Positions 35,044-43,308 of a stretch of DNA of 64,000 bases are shown piece by piece. The stretch is from positions 169,062-233,061 of the forward strand of contig NZ_LR746521.1 of assembly GCF_902729435.1 (NCBI RefSeq), written 5' to 3'. The notes under the pieces were generated by a model that saw only the letters and a program-made list of their open reading frames with translations, had not been told where the DNA came from and made no database searches. The position numbers and the translations under genes were made by a program. Source of the stretch: Magnetospirillum sp. UT-4 (GTDB taxonomy: Bacteria > Pseudomonadota > Alphaproteobacteria > Rhodospirillales > Magnetospirillaceae). How positions within the stretch are numbered: the stretch's first letter is position 1; every line of letters begins with the position of its first letter.

Positions 35044-36222
35044 TTACCTCTCGATCTCGGGCGGATAGGTGTGCAGCGACACCATCAGCCCGGCCACGTC
35101 GGCGATGTTGACGCCGACGATCATCTTTTCCAGCAGCGCCATGGCGTGGGTGTAGGACGGCCCGCGCACGTTGACCCGGCGCGGATAGCCGCTGCCGTCG
35201 GTGACCAGGTAATAGCCGTACTCCCCGCGCGAGCATTCGCCGCGCACATAGGTCTCGCCCTTGGGGATCTTCCAGTGCAGCACGTTGGGGACCTTGGCCA
35301 TCAGCGGCCCGTCCTTGGGCATCCGGGCCAGGATCTGGCGCACCAGGTCGATGGAGACGTGGACGTCGCGGCGGCGCACGTCGGCGCGGGTGAAGACGTC
35401 CGAGTCGGTGCCCGACACCGGCTCGAAGTCCAGCTCGGGATAGACCAGGTAGGGCTGGTCCTTGCGCACGTCCTTGACCACCCCGGCGGCCCGCGCGTTG
35501 GGGCCGGTCACCCCATAATCCTCGATCCATTCCGGGCGGATGATGCCCTGGCCGACGGTGCGGGTCTTGAACACCGCGTTGTGGAACATGACGTCCTCGA
35601 CGTCGGCCATGATCCGCTCGATCTCGCGCAGGGTCTCCTCCATGCGCGTCTCGAAGCCGTCGGGCAGGCCGTCGCGGACGCCGCCGGGCAGGATGAACAT
35701 GTGGTAGATGCGGGCGCCGGTCAGCTCCTCGAAGCGGTCGAGCATGAGGTCGCGGCCATAGGTGGTCCACTGCCCGATCACCGCCTGGCCCAGGCTGCCG
35801 GCCTGGCCGCCCAGATACATCATGTAGCTGTTGATGCGGCCCATTTCCAAAATCAGGGTGCGGATCCAGCGGGCCCGCTCGGGGGCCTCGATGCCGGCCA
35901 GTTCCTCGACCGCCTGGGCGTAGCAGTATTCGTTGAAATCGGGCTCGGGCACGCAGATGCGGCAGACGATGGGGAAGCACTGGATGAAGGTGCGGCGCTC
36001 CATCAGCTTCTCGAAGCCGCGATGCAGGTATCCCACATGGGTGCGGGCGTGGACGATCTCGTCGCCGCAGACGGTCAGCTCCAGCGACATGTTGCCGGTG
36101 ATGCCGGGATGCTGCGGCCCCTGCCACAGCTTCAGGTACTTGCCGGAGGCGAGGTCGAACTCCAGCGAGCCATCGGGCAGGGCGGCGGGGTACTGGCTGC
36201 GGTCGGGGGTGTAGAGGGCCAT
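35044..36222 (-). CDS. NuoD/MbxL-like complex I 49-kDa-type subunit
   Basis: 392 aa. Homologue of NuoD and of group-4 [NiFe]-hydrogenase large subunits: GPQHPGITGNMSLEL, THVGYLHRGFEKLME, IEAPERARWIRTLILEMGRINSYMMYLG. At the place of the hydrogenase L1 motif it has FPIVCRICVPEP, keeping a CxxC (C87, C90). The C-terminal DPCxxC is absent; the protein ends SLHTYPPEIER. So it cannot hold a normal NiFe centre, yet it is not a plain NuoD either. One Cys-pair is also, as far as I recall, reported for archaeal MbxL/MbsL. 1 nt after the NuoC-like gene. Confidence 0.87.
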   Translation of the reverse strand: MALYTPDRSQYPAALPDGSLEFDLASGKYLKLWQGPQHPGITGNMSLELTVCGDEIVHARTHVGYLHRGFEKLMERRTFIQCFPIVCRICVPEPDFNEYCYAQAVEELAGIEAPERARWIRTLILEMGRINSYMMYLGGQAGSLGQAVIGQWTTYGRDLMLDRFEELTGARIYHMFILPGGVRDGLPDGFETRMEETLREIERIMADVEDVMFHNAVFKTRTVGQGIIRPEWIEDYGVTGPNARAAGVVKDVRKDQPYLVYPELDFEPVSGTDSDVFTRADVRRRDVHVSIDLVRQILARMPKDGPLMAKVPNVLHWKIPKGETYVRGECSRGEYGYYLVTDGSGYPRRVNVRGPSYTHAMALLEKMIVGVNIADVAGLMVSLHTYPPEIER

Positions 36223-36223
36223 C

Positions 36224-36754
36224 TCACGCCTCGTCCGGATAGAGGTGCCGCTTCATGTGGGCGGCCGGATCATGGGTCACCCGGCCCTCGCGGTGGTTGA
36301 AGTTGCGCTCCGAGAAATCCTTGGTGTCGAAGTCGCGGCGATAGGGCGGAAGGTCGGTCCAGCCCTCCAGCACGAAGGGATCGTCCACACCGGGGCTGCC
36401 GGGGAAGTCGATGCCGAACATCTCCTTCAGCTCGCGCTGGTAGGTGGCGGCGGTCGGCCACAGATCGTGGATGCCGTCCATGGTGGCACGGTCGCGCCGG
36501 ATCAGGGTGCGCAGGCCGAGATCGCGGGCCCGCGCCCGGTCGTGCAGCAGGTAGGTGAGCTGGAACATGCCGTCCTCGAGCCAGTCCACCGCCGTCAGCA
36601 GCACCAGATGGGTGAAGCCCTCGCGCTCCTTCAGGTGGTGCAGCAGGCCGCGCACCTGCGCCGCCGGCACCGTGGCGAAGGCGAGGTCGGGCCGCTGCAG
36701 GACGATGTCGTCCAGCGGGTACAGGGACTTCAGGCTGTCGAGGAGCGCGCGCAT
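36224..36754 (-). CDS. NuoC/MbxK-like complex I 30-kDa-type subunit
   Basis: 176 aa. The conserved C-terminal half is recognisable (TYQRELKEMFGIDFPGSPG, then LPPYRRDFDTKDF), as in NuoC and hydrogenase HycE-N. It forms part of the peripheral arm beside the NuoD-like subunit. Separate from NuoD, not fused. 6 nt after the NuoB-like gene. Confidence 0.87.
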   Translation of the reverse strand: MRALLDSLKSLYPLDDIVLQRPDLAFATVPAAQVRGLLHHLKEREGFTHLVLLTAVDWLEDGMFQLTYLLHDRARARDLGLRTLIRRDRATMDGIHDLWPTAATYQRELKEMFGIDFPGSPGVDDPFVLEGWTDLPPYRRDFDTKDFSERNFNHREGRVTHDPAAHMKRHLYPDEA

Positions 36755-36760
36755 CTTGGC

Positions 36761-37402
36761 CTACCAGTTGTAGTCGGGCATGTCCCAGTCGTGGATCACC
36801 TTCTTCTGGTTCGCCTTGTACCAGTCGAAGTTCCGGGCATAGAGGTTGGCGCCCTCGGCCTTGCCCTCGCGGATGATGTGCTTCAGCGTCTCGAAGCCGG
36901 CCAGCAACGCCTCGGGCCGTGGCATGCAGCCGGCGATGTAGAGGTCGACCGGCAGGTAATCGTCCAGGCGCTTGATGGTGTTGTAGGAATCCCAGTACAT
37001 GCCGCCGTTGATGGTGCACGAGCCGAGACCGACCACGTATTTGGGGTTCTGCATCTGCTCGTAGGAGCGGATCACCCGCTTCAGGGTCTTGACCGAGAGA
37101 TACCCCGAGATGATGAACAGGTTGGATTGGCGCGGCGTCGGGCGCCATTGCACGCCGTAGCGATAGGCGTCGAAGCGGGGCGTCATCAGCGGCCGCATCT
37201 CGATGGCGCCGCACCCGGTGCCGAAGCCCAGGATCCACAGCGACTGCGAACGGGCCCAGTTGAACAGGTCCTCGACGATCTTGAGATAGGCGGGGGGATG
37301 CTCGGCCGGCGGCGCCTCGCAGTAATAGTCCTTGAGCGGCTCGACCTCGAATTCGACGCCGTCGGGACCCTTGACCACGCGCTTTTGCAGTTCGTCTCTC
37401 AT
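36761..37402 (-). CDS. NuoB/MbxJ-like complex I 20-kDa-type subunit
   Basis: 213 aa from the ATG at 37402 (GAGGG upstream). Carries the terminal [4Fe-4S] cluster that faces the NuoD-like subunit. Cys ligands seen: C64 in GFGTGCGAIEM, C129 in LGSCTING and C159 in IAGCMPRPEA. Complex I has two adjacent cysteines at the first site (ACCAIEM); here the second is Gly65, so only three ligands of the usual set remain. An extra Cys (C28, DYYCEAPP) or a Cys of the CRIC motif in the NuoD-like partner might substitute; that is speculation. 7 nt after the NuoH-like gene. Confidence 0.86.
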   Translation of the reverse strand: MRDELQKRVVKGPDGVEFEVEPLKDYYCEAPPAEHPPAYLKIVEDLFNWARSQSLWILGFGTGCGAIEMRPLMTPRFDAYRYGVQWRPTPRQSNLFIISGYLSVKTLKRVIRSYEQMQNPKYVVGLGSCTINGGMYWDSYNTIKRLDDYLPVDLYIAGCMPRPEALLAGFETLKHIIREGKAEGANLYARNFDWYKANQKKVIHDWDMPDYNW

Positions 37403-37409
37403 CACGCCC

Positions 37410-38315
37410 TCACACCAGCACGATGGACAGGATGCCAATGGGCACCGCCCACACCAGGAACCAGCGGATGGACTGCTCCACCCGGAACCGCGGATGGACC
37501 ACGCCCACCAGCACCGAGACCATGTAGATCAGGAAGACCTTCAGGAAGAATTCCGGCCAGATGGTGGCGCCGCCGAAGAACAGGTTCATGTAGATGACGA
37601 TCTTGGCGATGGGGAAGATCGCCCGGTTGGTCTGCATCAGCGCCAGATAGGACGAGTGGTACTCGGTCGGCGGGCCGATGGGGATCTCCTGCGGCGCCAG
37701 CACCACGTCGAAGGGCGGGCGCATCATGGAGCCCAGGAAGGACAGCATGGCCGCCGCCACCGCCAGCGGGTTGGTGAACAGGGTCCAGTTCTGGAAGCCG
37801 CCCTGCTGCGCCGCGACGATCTCGGTGACCGACAGGGTCTGGTACTGCAGCGCCACCGAGAACACCGCCAGGGCCATGGGCAGCTCGGCCGCGCTCACCT
37901 GCTGCAGGCCGCGGGTGATGCCGATGGCGGCGTAAGGGTGGCCGCTTTCCGCCGCGCCCAAGGCCATACCCAGGGTGCCGAAGAAGATGAAGTACAGCGC
38001 CAGGATCAGATCGCCGGCGAAGGACAGGTTCGAGAACATCTCGGAGCCATACAGCGACGGCACGAACAGCAGCAGCCCGACGCCGCCCGACAGGCGGAAC
38101 ACCGGCCCCAGGTAGTACATGACGCCGTGGGTGATGGAGCTGCGGATGGAGTAGTTCTTGATCAGGTCGGCGTAGTTCTGCCAGATCGGAATGCCGCGCC
38201 GCCGCCCCACCCGGGCGCCGATCTTGGCGATCAGGGCGTTCTGCAGCATGCCGTAATTGACCACGATGAACAGGGTCAGCAGCGCGTAGGGGATCTTCAT
38301 CCAGTCGAAGTCCAT
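37410..38315 (-). CDS. NuoH/MbxM-like membrane subunit
   Basis: 301 aa, about eight membrane helices. The subunit that couples the peripheral arm to the membrane pumps in complex I and group-4 hydrogenases. The PIWQNYADLIKNYSI segment near the N-terminus and RPPFDVVLAPQEIPIGPPTEYHS in the cytoplasmic loop are diagnostic, the acidic residues in the loop lining the quinone/ion-coupling cavity in relatives. Starts 3 nt after the double MrpD gene. Confidence 0.88.
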   Translation of the reverse strand: MDFDWMKIPYALLTLFIVVNYGMLQNALIAKIGARVGRRRGIPIWQNYADLIKNYSIRSSITHGVMYYLGPVFRLSGGVGLLLFVPSLYGSEMFSNLSFAGDLILALYFIFFGTLGMALGAAESGHPYAAIGITRGLQQVSAAELPMALAVFSVALQYQTLSVTEIVAAQQGGFQNWTLFTNPLAVAAAMLSFLGSMMRPPFDVVLAPQEIPIGPPTEYHSSYLALMQTNRAIFPIAKIVIYMNLFFGGATIWPEFFLKVFLIYMVSVLVGVVHPRFRVEQSIRWFLVWAVPIGILSIVLV

Positions 38316-38318
38316 GGC

Positions 38319-41300
38319 CTACATCCCCGTCATGAACAGATGGACCGCCACCACGAACACCAGCAGGTGCACGGCGTAGGTCTGGGCGTTGCCGGTATAG
38401 AGCCTGCGCGTGAAGTCGGCCCCGGCGTGCAATCCCCCCGAGATCCCGTTCCAGAAGCCGGTGGCGACCGGCTGCACCAGGAAGCCCAGGGCCTTGCGGT
38501 AGGGGGCGAAGAAGTTCCAGGCGAAATGGGTGGTCTCGGGCCGGAAGGGCCGCTCGGCGGCGAAGACGATGTTGAACTGCTTCACCTTCTGGGCGCGGCG
38601 GTTGACGAACACCAGCCACAGGAACAGCGTGGTGAAGATGATCCCGACGATGACCATGATCGCCACCGGGTTCCAATAGCCGAAATCGCTGGTGATGGTG
38701 AGGCCGTCCCAGCTCAGCCCGCCGGCCGGCAGCAGGCCGCCCAGATGCCCATCCACCTGCCGCAGCGCCACCCCGGGCACCAGCGCGAAGGCGATCAGCA
38801 GCACCACGTAGATCATCTGCGGCACCATCAGCCAGAACGGCGCCTCTTTGACGCGGCGGTGCTCGTCCTTCAGCTGGCCCAGGAAGATGGTGTGGATCAG
38901 CCGGAACAGGTACAGGAACGCGATGGGACCCGAGAAGAAGATCAGGATCATCGGCAGCCGGGACTCGGCGGTCAGCAGCGCGTTGTAGAAGATCCAGCGG
39001 CCGCCGAAGCCGGACAGCGGCGGCACCCCCGACATGGCGATGATGCCGACCAGGACCGAGATGAACGACAGCGGCATCAGGTTGATCAGGCCGCCCATGC
39101 GGTACATGTCGCGGGTGCCGGTGCGCTTGGCGACGCCGCCCACCGCCAGGAACAGCATGGATTTGTAGATGTAGTGGTTGATGACGAACATCAGCGCCAT
39201 CAACCAGCCCAAATGGTTCATCATGGCCAGGCCGAACAGCGCGTAGCCCATCTGTCCGATGGAGGAATAGGCGAGCAGGCGCTTGGCATCCTCCTGGAAG
39301 ATGGCCATCAGGTTGCCCAGCAGGGCCGAGGCGGCGCCGATCCACAGCATGGCCAGGGTGAGGTCGATGCCCCCCAGCTTCTGCCGGCCCATGGCCAGCA
39401 GCAGCACCGCCAGGCCGAACAGGCCGGCCTTCAGCAGGATGCCCGACACCATGGGCGAGACGTCGGTCTCGGCCTCGGCATGGGCGCCGGGCAGCCAGAC
39501 ATGCAGGCCGATGGAGGCGGTCTTGGTCATGAACCCGATGGCCAGCATCAGGAACACCCAGGGCGCCACCGGCGCCGCCAGGGTGGCGAGATCGGCCACG
39601 GCGAAGCTGGCGGCGCCGTCGGCGGCCACCGCGAAGCCGGCCAGGATCAGGAAGGCGCCGCCCAGCGAGAAGACGATGTACGACAGCGCGTGCGGCTCGG
39701 AATGCCTGCCGCGCAGGATCAGGAAATAGGACCCGACGGTCAGGATCTCCCACGCCGCGAAGAACGAGAAGGTGTCGGCGGCCAGGATCAGCTGCGCCAG
39801 CCCGGCATACATCAGCATGGCCGAGGGATAGAAGCCGATGCGCCGGCCGTGAGCGTGGTAGCTGGCCAGCAGGGTGACGGCGCCGCCGGCCAGCATGATG
39901 ACGGCGAAGATCAGCCGCAGCGGGTCGTATTGGCCGAGGGTCAGGGCGAACCAGGCGGCCAGGCCGGCGATGGCCAGGGTGTTCTTGACCCAGGCCGGCA
40001 GCCAGTCCAGCAGCACGAAAGCCAGCGCGAACAGCAGCGGCAGCCCCAGCAGCAGGTTGGCCTGGGCCGAGGCATCGCCCCACTGCCAGGCCAGGCCCCA
40101 GGCCGCCAGCACCGCCGCCAGCACCGGGATGCCCTTGGACGGCGCGCAGGCCAGCCCTTCACCCGACGGCTCGCGCTTGAGGGCGAAGCCGAACCAGCGG
40201 AACAGGTAGCCGGCCTCGAGCAGGGCGCCGAACAGGATCAGCCCGAGCAGCACCAGCCGGCCCTCGGCGGCCAGCACCCGCACCAGCTCCCACTTGGCGT
40301 AGAAGCCGGGGAAGGGGGGCAGGCCGGCCAGCATCGCCACGAAGGTGGCGAAGGCGAAGATCAGGGGCGGGCGGGCGCGCAAGGCGGCCCAGGCGGCGAG
40401 GCCGCGTTCCGCCACCATGCCCGACAGCCAGAACAGCCCGGCCTTGGCCACCGCGTGCGAGGCCAGCAGGCCGAAGGCGACGAAGTGATAATGCTCGCCC
40501 AGCACGTCGCGCTGGCCGGCGACGGCCAGCACCAGCCCGATCTGGGCCACCGAGGAATAGCCCAGCAGGCGGCGGTCGTTGCCCTGGGGCAGGGCCAGCA
40601 GGTTGCCGGCGACGAAGGTGACGATGCCGATGGCGGTGGCCGCCGGCAGCCAGGCCGGGCCGCCCACCGTCAGCAGCTTGTCGGCGGCATAGAGCGAGGC
40701 CGCCCCGGCGGCGGCCGAGATCAGCGCCGAGAAGGCGGGATGGGACGATTCATAGACGTCCAGCGCCCAGCCATTGGCGGGGAAGGGCTTCAGCTCGGCG
40801 GCGATGGCGATGAACACCAGGAAGAAGGCCAGCGCCGGCTTGGCCGCGGCGGCGGCGATCCCGTCCAGGTACAGGGTGCCGGTGGCGTGGTAGGTGAAGA
40901 TGATGCCGATCAGCAGCAGGGCCGAGATCACCTGCGACACCACCAGGTACTTGAAGCCGGCGCCCAGGGCGCGGGCATCCGCCGACAGCAGGATCAGCCC
41001 GGCGGTGGCGATGGCGGCCAGCTCGAAGAAGACGAACAGGTTGAACAGGTCCCGGGTCAGCACGATGCCGCAATAGGCCATCACCGCCACCAGCAGCACC
41101 GCCATGGCGCGGTGACCGGTCTCGGCCAGGTTGTCCTGCATGTGCAGCGCCGACAGCAGGCCGGTCAGGGTGATCACCAGGGTCAGCGCCGCCTCGGGCA
41201 GGCCCATGCGGAGCGCGATGGCGAAGGGCGGCGGGGTGCCGGCGGTGAACACCTCGACCGCCTCGGCGCCGGCCCAGCCCAGCTGCCACACCCACCAGCC

Positions 41301-41426
41301 GGCGGCGGCGGCGGCCAGCCCCAGGGTGGCCAGGGTCACCGCGAGGGCCGCGCGCGGGCAGCGCACCAGGCCGAGCAGGAAGGCGCCGGCCAGCGGCGCC
41401 GCGATCAGGACGAGCGGGCTCACCAT
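38319..41426 (-). CDS. Fused MrpD-MrpD' (MbxH-MbxH'-like) double antiporter subunit
   Basis: 1035 aa, roughly twice the family length. The first unit (~1-430) has ELKPFPANGWALDVYESSHPAFSALIS and LLGYSSVAQIGLVLA. The second (~470-830) has KTASIGLHVWLPGAHAEAE, SGILLKAGLFGL and LLAYSSIGQMGYALFG. Both keep the NuoL/M/N antiporter hallmarks (Lys/His-containing helices). A C-terminal tail (~880-1035) adds helices. In archaeal Mbx/Mbs clusters two separate MrpD genes (H and H') lie here; in this genome they are one polypeptide. No frameshift seen. Overlaps the MrpC stop by 7 nt. Confidence 0.9.
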   Translation of the reverse strand: MVSPLVLIAAPLAGAFLLGLVRCPRAALAVTLATLGLAAAAAGWWVWQLGWAGAEAVEVFTAGTPPPFAIALRMGLPEAALTLVITLTGLLSALHMQDNLAETGHRAMAVLLVAVMAYCGIVLTRDLFNLFVFFELAAIATAGLILLSADARALGAGFKYLVVSQVISALLLIGIIFTYHATGTLYLDGIAAAAAKPALAFFLVFIAIAAELKPFPANGWALDVYESSHPAFSALISAAAGAASLYAADKLLTVGGPAWLPAATAIGIVTFVAGNLLALPQGNDRRLLGYSSVAQIGLVLAVAGQRDVLGEHYHFVAFGLLASHAVAKAGLFWLSGMVAERGLAAWAALRARPPLIFAFATFVAMLAGLPPFPGFYAKWELVRVLAAEGRLVLLGLILFGALLEAGYLFRWFGFALKREPSGEGLACAPSKGIPVLAAVLAAWGLAWQWGDASAQANLLLGLPLLFALAFVLLDWLPAWVKNTLAIAGLAAWFALTLGQYDPLRLIFAVIMLAGGAVTLLASYHAHGRRIGFYPSAMLMYAGLAQLILAADTFSFFAAWEILTVGSYFLILRGRHSEPHALSYIVFSLGGAFLILAGFAVAADGAASFAVADLATLAAPVAPWVFLMLAIGFMTKTASIGLHVWLPGAHAEAETDVSPMVSGILLKAGLFGLAVLLLAMGRQKLGGIDLTLAMLWIGAASALLGNLMAIFQEDAKRLLAYSSIGQMGYALFGLAMMNHLGWLMALMFVINHYIYKSMLFLAVGGVAKRTGTRDMYRMGGLINLMPLSFISVLVGIIAMSGVPPLSGFGGRWIFYNALLTAESRLPMILIFFSGPIAFLYLFRLIHTIFLGQLKDEHRRVKEAPFWLMVPQMIYVVLLIAFALVPGVALRQVDGHLGGLLPAGGLSWDGLTITSDFGYWNPVAIMVIVGIIFTTLFLWLVFVNRRAQKVKQFNIVFAAERPFRPETTHFAWNFFAPYRKALGFLVQPVATGFWNGISGGLHAGADFTRRLYTGNAQTYAVHLLVFVVAVHLFMTGM

Positions 41427-41776
41427 TTGAGCTCCATGAACTTGCCGATATCCAGGCTGCGCCGGGCTTCGTACAGCTTGTAGGCATAGGCCAGCATCAG
41501 CGCGGTGATGCCGACGCCGATGACGATGGCGGTCAGCACCAGCGCCTGCGGCACCGGGTCGATGATGCGCGACGCCGCCTCGGCGGCGGGAACGGCGCCG
41601 TCCAGGATGGGGGCGGTGCGCCCGCGCATATGGCCGACCGCCACGATCACCACGTTGATGCCGGCATCGGCGACGGTGAAGGCGACGATCATGCGCAGCA
41701 GGTTGCGGTTGGTCAGCGCCCCGTAAAGCCCGATCAGGAACAGCAGGAAGCCGGTGGCCAAGGCGATGTGGGCCAT
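41420..41776 (-). CDS. mnhC: MrpC/MnhC (NuoK-like) antiporter subunit
   Basis: 118 aa, three membrane helices. NuoK-type subunit: IALATGFLLFLIGLYGALTNRNLLRMIVAFTVADAGINVVIVAV, then DPVPQALVLTAIVIGVGITALMLAYAYKLYEARRS. Starts 1 nt after the MrpB gene. Confidence 0.88.
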   Translation of the reverse strand: MAHIALATGFLLFLIGLYGALTNRNLLRMIVAFTVADAGINVVIVAVGHMRGRTAPILDGAVPAAEAASRIIDPVPQALVLTAIVIGVGITALMLAYAYKLYEARRSLDIGKFMELKW

Positions 41777-42475
41777 CTAAAGCTCCTCCGTCTCGGACAG
41801 ATTGGCCAGCATGGACGAGAACTCAGCGCCGACCTTGAGGCCGATCAGCGAATAGATGACCGGGATGGCGCCGGCCGAGGCCAGCTCGCCCAGGGTGCCG
41901 ATGGGCAGGATGCGGTTGTCGAGGAAGCCGCCGGCATAAACCAGTCCGGCCACGCCGATGGCCACATAGGCCAGTCCCGACAGCGATTCGACCAGGGCGA
42001 TGACCCGATGGCCGAGGCGGCGGCCGGGCTCGGCCAGCAGCAGCAGCAGCACGCCCGAGGCGATCACCGCGCCGCCCTGGAAGCCGCCGCCGGGGGTGAG
42101 GTGGCCGTTGACGAAGATGTAGATGCCGAGAAGCATGATCAGCGGCGCCAGCAGCCGGCTGCCGGTGGTCAGCAGCTCGCCGGCCGGCAGGCGGGGGCGG
42201 CCGCCGGTGGTGGCGGTGCGGCCGCGGGCCAGCACCAGCCCGACCACCGCCGCCGACAGGAACAGCACGGTGACCTCGCCCAGGGTGTCGAGGCCGCGAT
42301 AGGTCACCACGATGGCGGTGACGATGTTGGCGGCGCCCAGATCGGCGGCGGTGCGCTCGGCGTAATAGCAGGCGGTGAGGTTCAGCGCCTCGTCGGGGTG
42401 GTAGCCCAGCAGCAGCGGCAGCAGCAGCGCCCCGAGGGCGGCGATCAGGGCCAGGGCGGCGGCGCGCCTAATCAT
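41777..42475 (-). CDS. mnhB: MrpB/MnhB antiporter subunit with N-terminal MbxE-like segment
   Basis: 232 aa. Residues ~45-90 (IVTAIVVTYRGLDTLGEVTVLFLSA) match the short MbhE/MbxE-type subunit; residues ~105-232 are a MnhB domain (NGHLTPGGGFQGGAVIASGVLLLLL). So two small archaeal-type subunits are joined. It overlaps the preceding DUF4040 gene by 8 nt. Confidence 0.85.
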   Translation of the reverse strand: MIRRAAALALIAALGALLLPLLLGYHPDEALNLTACYYAERTAADLGAANIVTAIVVTYRGLDTLGEVTVLFLSAAVVGLVLARGRTATTGGRPRLPAGELLTTGSRLLAPLIMLLGIYIFVNGHLTPGGGFQGGAVIASGVLLLLLAEPGRRLGHRVIALVESLSGLAYVAIGVAGLVYAGGFLDNRILPIGTLGELASAGAIPVIYSLIGLKVGAEFSSMLANLSETEEL

Positions 42476-42725
42476 GTTCGCCTCCCCGCACGCGGCCGAG
42501 GACGAAGAAGAACAGGAAGGTGGTCAGGCCGCTGCCGATGGCCGCCTCGGTCATCGCCACGTCGGGCGAGGCCAGCACCAGGAACAGCACCGAGGCGAGC
42601 AGGCTGACCAGCCCGGCCGCCAGGATGGCGATGGGCAGGCTGCGCCCGAGAACGGCGACCAGGGCGGCGCCGATCATGGCCGCCGCCAGCAGCACGGTCA
42701 GCGCCGGAGTGATCCAGGCCATCAC
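42468..42725 (-). CDS. MbxD-like (DUF4040) Mrp/hydrogenase-4-type small membrane subunit
   Basis: 85 aa, three membrane helices, with LASPDVAMTEAAIGSGLTTFLFFFVLGR, the DUF4040 signature (also the C-terminal part of MrpA). Supplies the MrpA-type helices that are not provided by a full MrpA here. Overlaps the MnhG gene by 4 nt. Confidence 0.85.
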   Translation of the reverse strand: MMAWITPALTVLLAAAMIGAALVAVLGRSLPIAILAAGLVSLLASVLFLVLASPDVAMTEAAIGSGLTTFLFFFVLGRVRGGEHD

Positions 42726-43051
42726 GCCTCTCCCTTGTCTTCGGCCAGGCGGTCGATCGCGGTTTCCGGCGCCTTGGCGGTGCCGATGCGATGGGCGGCG
42801 CGGGCCAGCACCTGCGACGACAGCGGGTTGGTGAACAGGACGAACAGCCCGATGACCGCCAGCTTCAGCGCCCAGTCGGGGCGCAGGCAGGCGATGCCGC
42901 CCAGCGACAGCAGGGTGCCCAGGGTGGTGGCCTTGGTGCCGGCCTGGATGCGGGTGAACAGATCGGGCATGCGCACCAGCCCGAGGCCGCCCAGCAGCAG
43001 GAAGACGGTGCCGGCGAGAAGCAGGAATGCGCCCACCAGGTCGAGCATCAC
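42722..43051 (-). CDS. mnhG: MrpG/MnhG antiporter subunit
   Basis: 109 aa, three membrane helices with the MnhG signature LVRMPDLFTRIQAGTKATTLGTLLSLGG. Overlaps MnhF by 4 nt. Confidence 0.9.
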   Translation of the reverse strand: MMLDLVGAFLLLAGTVFLLLGGLGLVRMPDLFTRIQAGTKATTLGTLLSLGGIACLRPDWALKLAVIGLFVLFTNPLSSQVLARAAHRIGTAKAPETAIDRLAEDKGEA

Positions 43052-43308
43052 AGCCCCCGTTCCAGGTAGCGGGCCACCACGATCACCCCCAGGAACGACA
43101 GCAGCGCGTAGACCACCGCCACGTCCAGGTAGATGCCGCGTCCCTCGGCCAGGGCGACCAGGGCGATGCCGGTGATGGCGATGATGGTCAGCACGTCGAA
43201 GGCGACCACCCGGTCGGCATCCGACGGCCCCTTGAGGAAGCGGAAGAGGGCCAGCAGGAAGGCCAGGCCGGCAAGGCCGGCGGCGATGGTGACGACAAGC
43301 TCAACCAT
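43048..43308 (-). CDS. mnhF: MrpF/MnhF antiporter subunit
   Basis: 86 aa, three membrane helices; the loop GPSDADRVVAFDVLTIIAI is the family signature. Overlaps MnhE by 8 nt. Confidence 0.9.
   Translation of the reverse strand: MVELVVTIAAGLAGLAFLLALFRFLKGPSDADRVVAFDVLTIIAITGIALVALAEGRGIYLDVAVVYALLSFLGVIVVARYLERGL

Noticed and set aside
35044..37402. A functional group-4 NiFe hydrogenase
   Set aside because: The large-subunit C-terminal DPCxxC is missing and the small subunit lacks the usual cysteine set, and no hyp maturation genes are in the window.
37332..41483. A 1383-aa plus-strand frame opposite the MrpD-MrpD' and NuoH-like genes
   Set aside because: Low-complexity H/Q/G/R-rich sequence typical of antisense frames in GC-rich DNA; the minus strand has recognised membrane proteins throughout.
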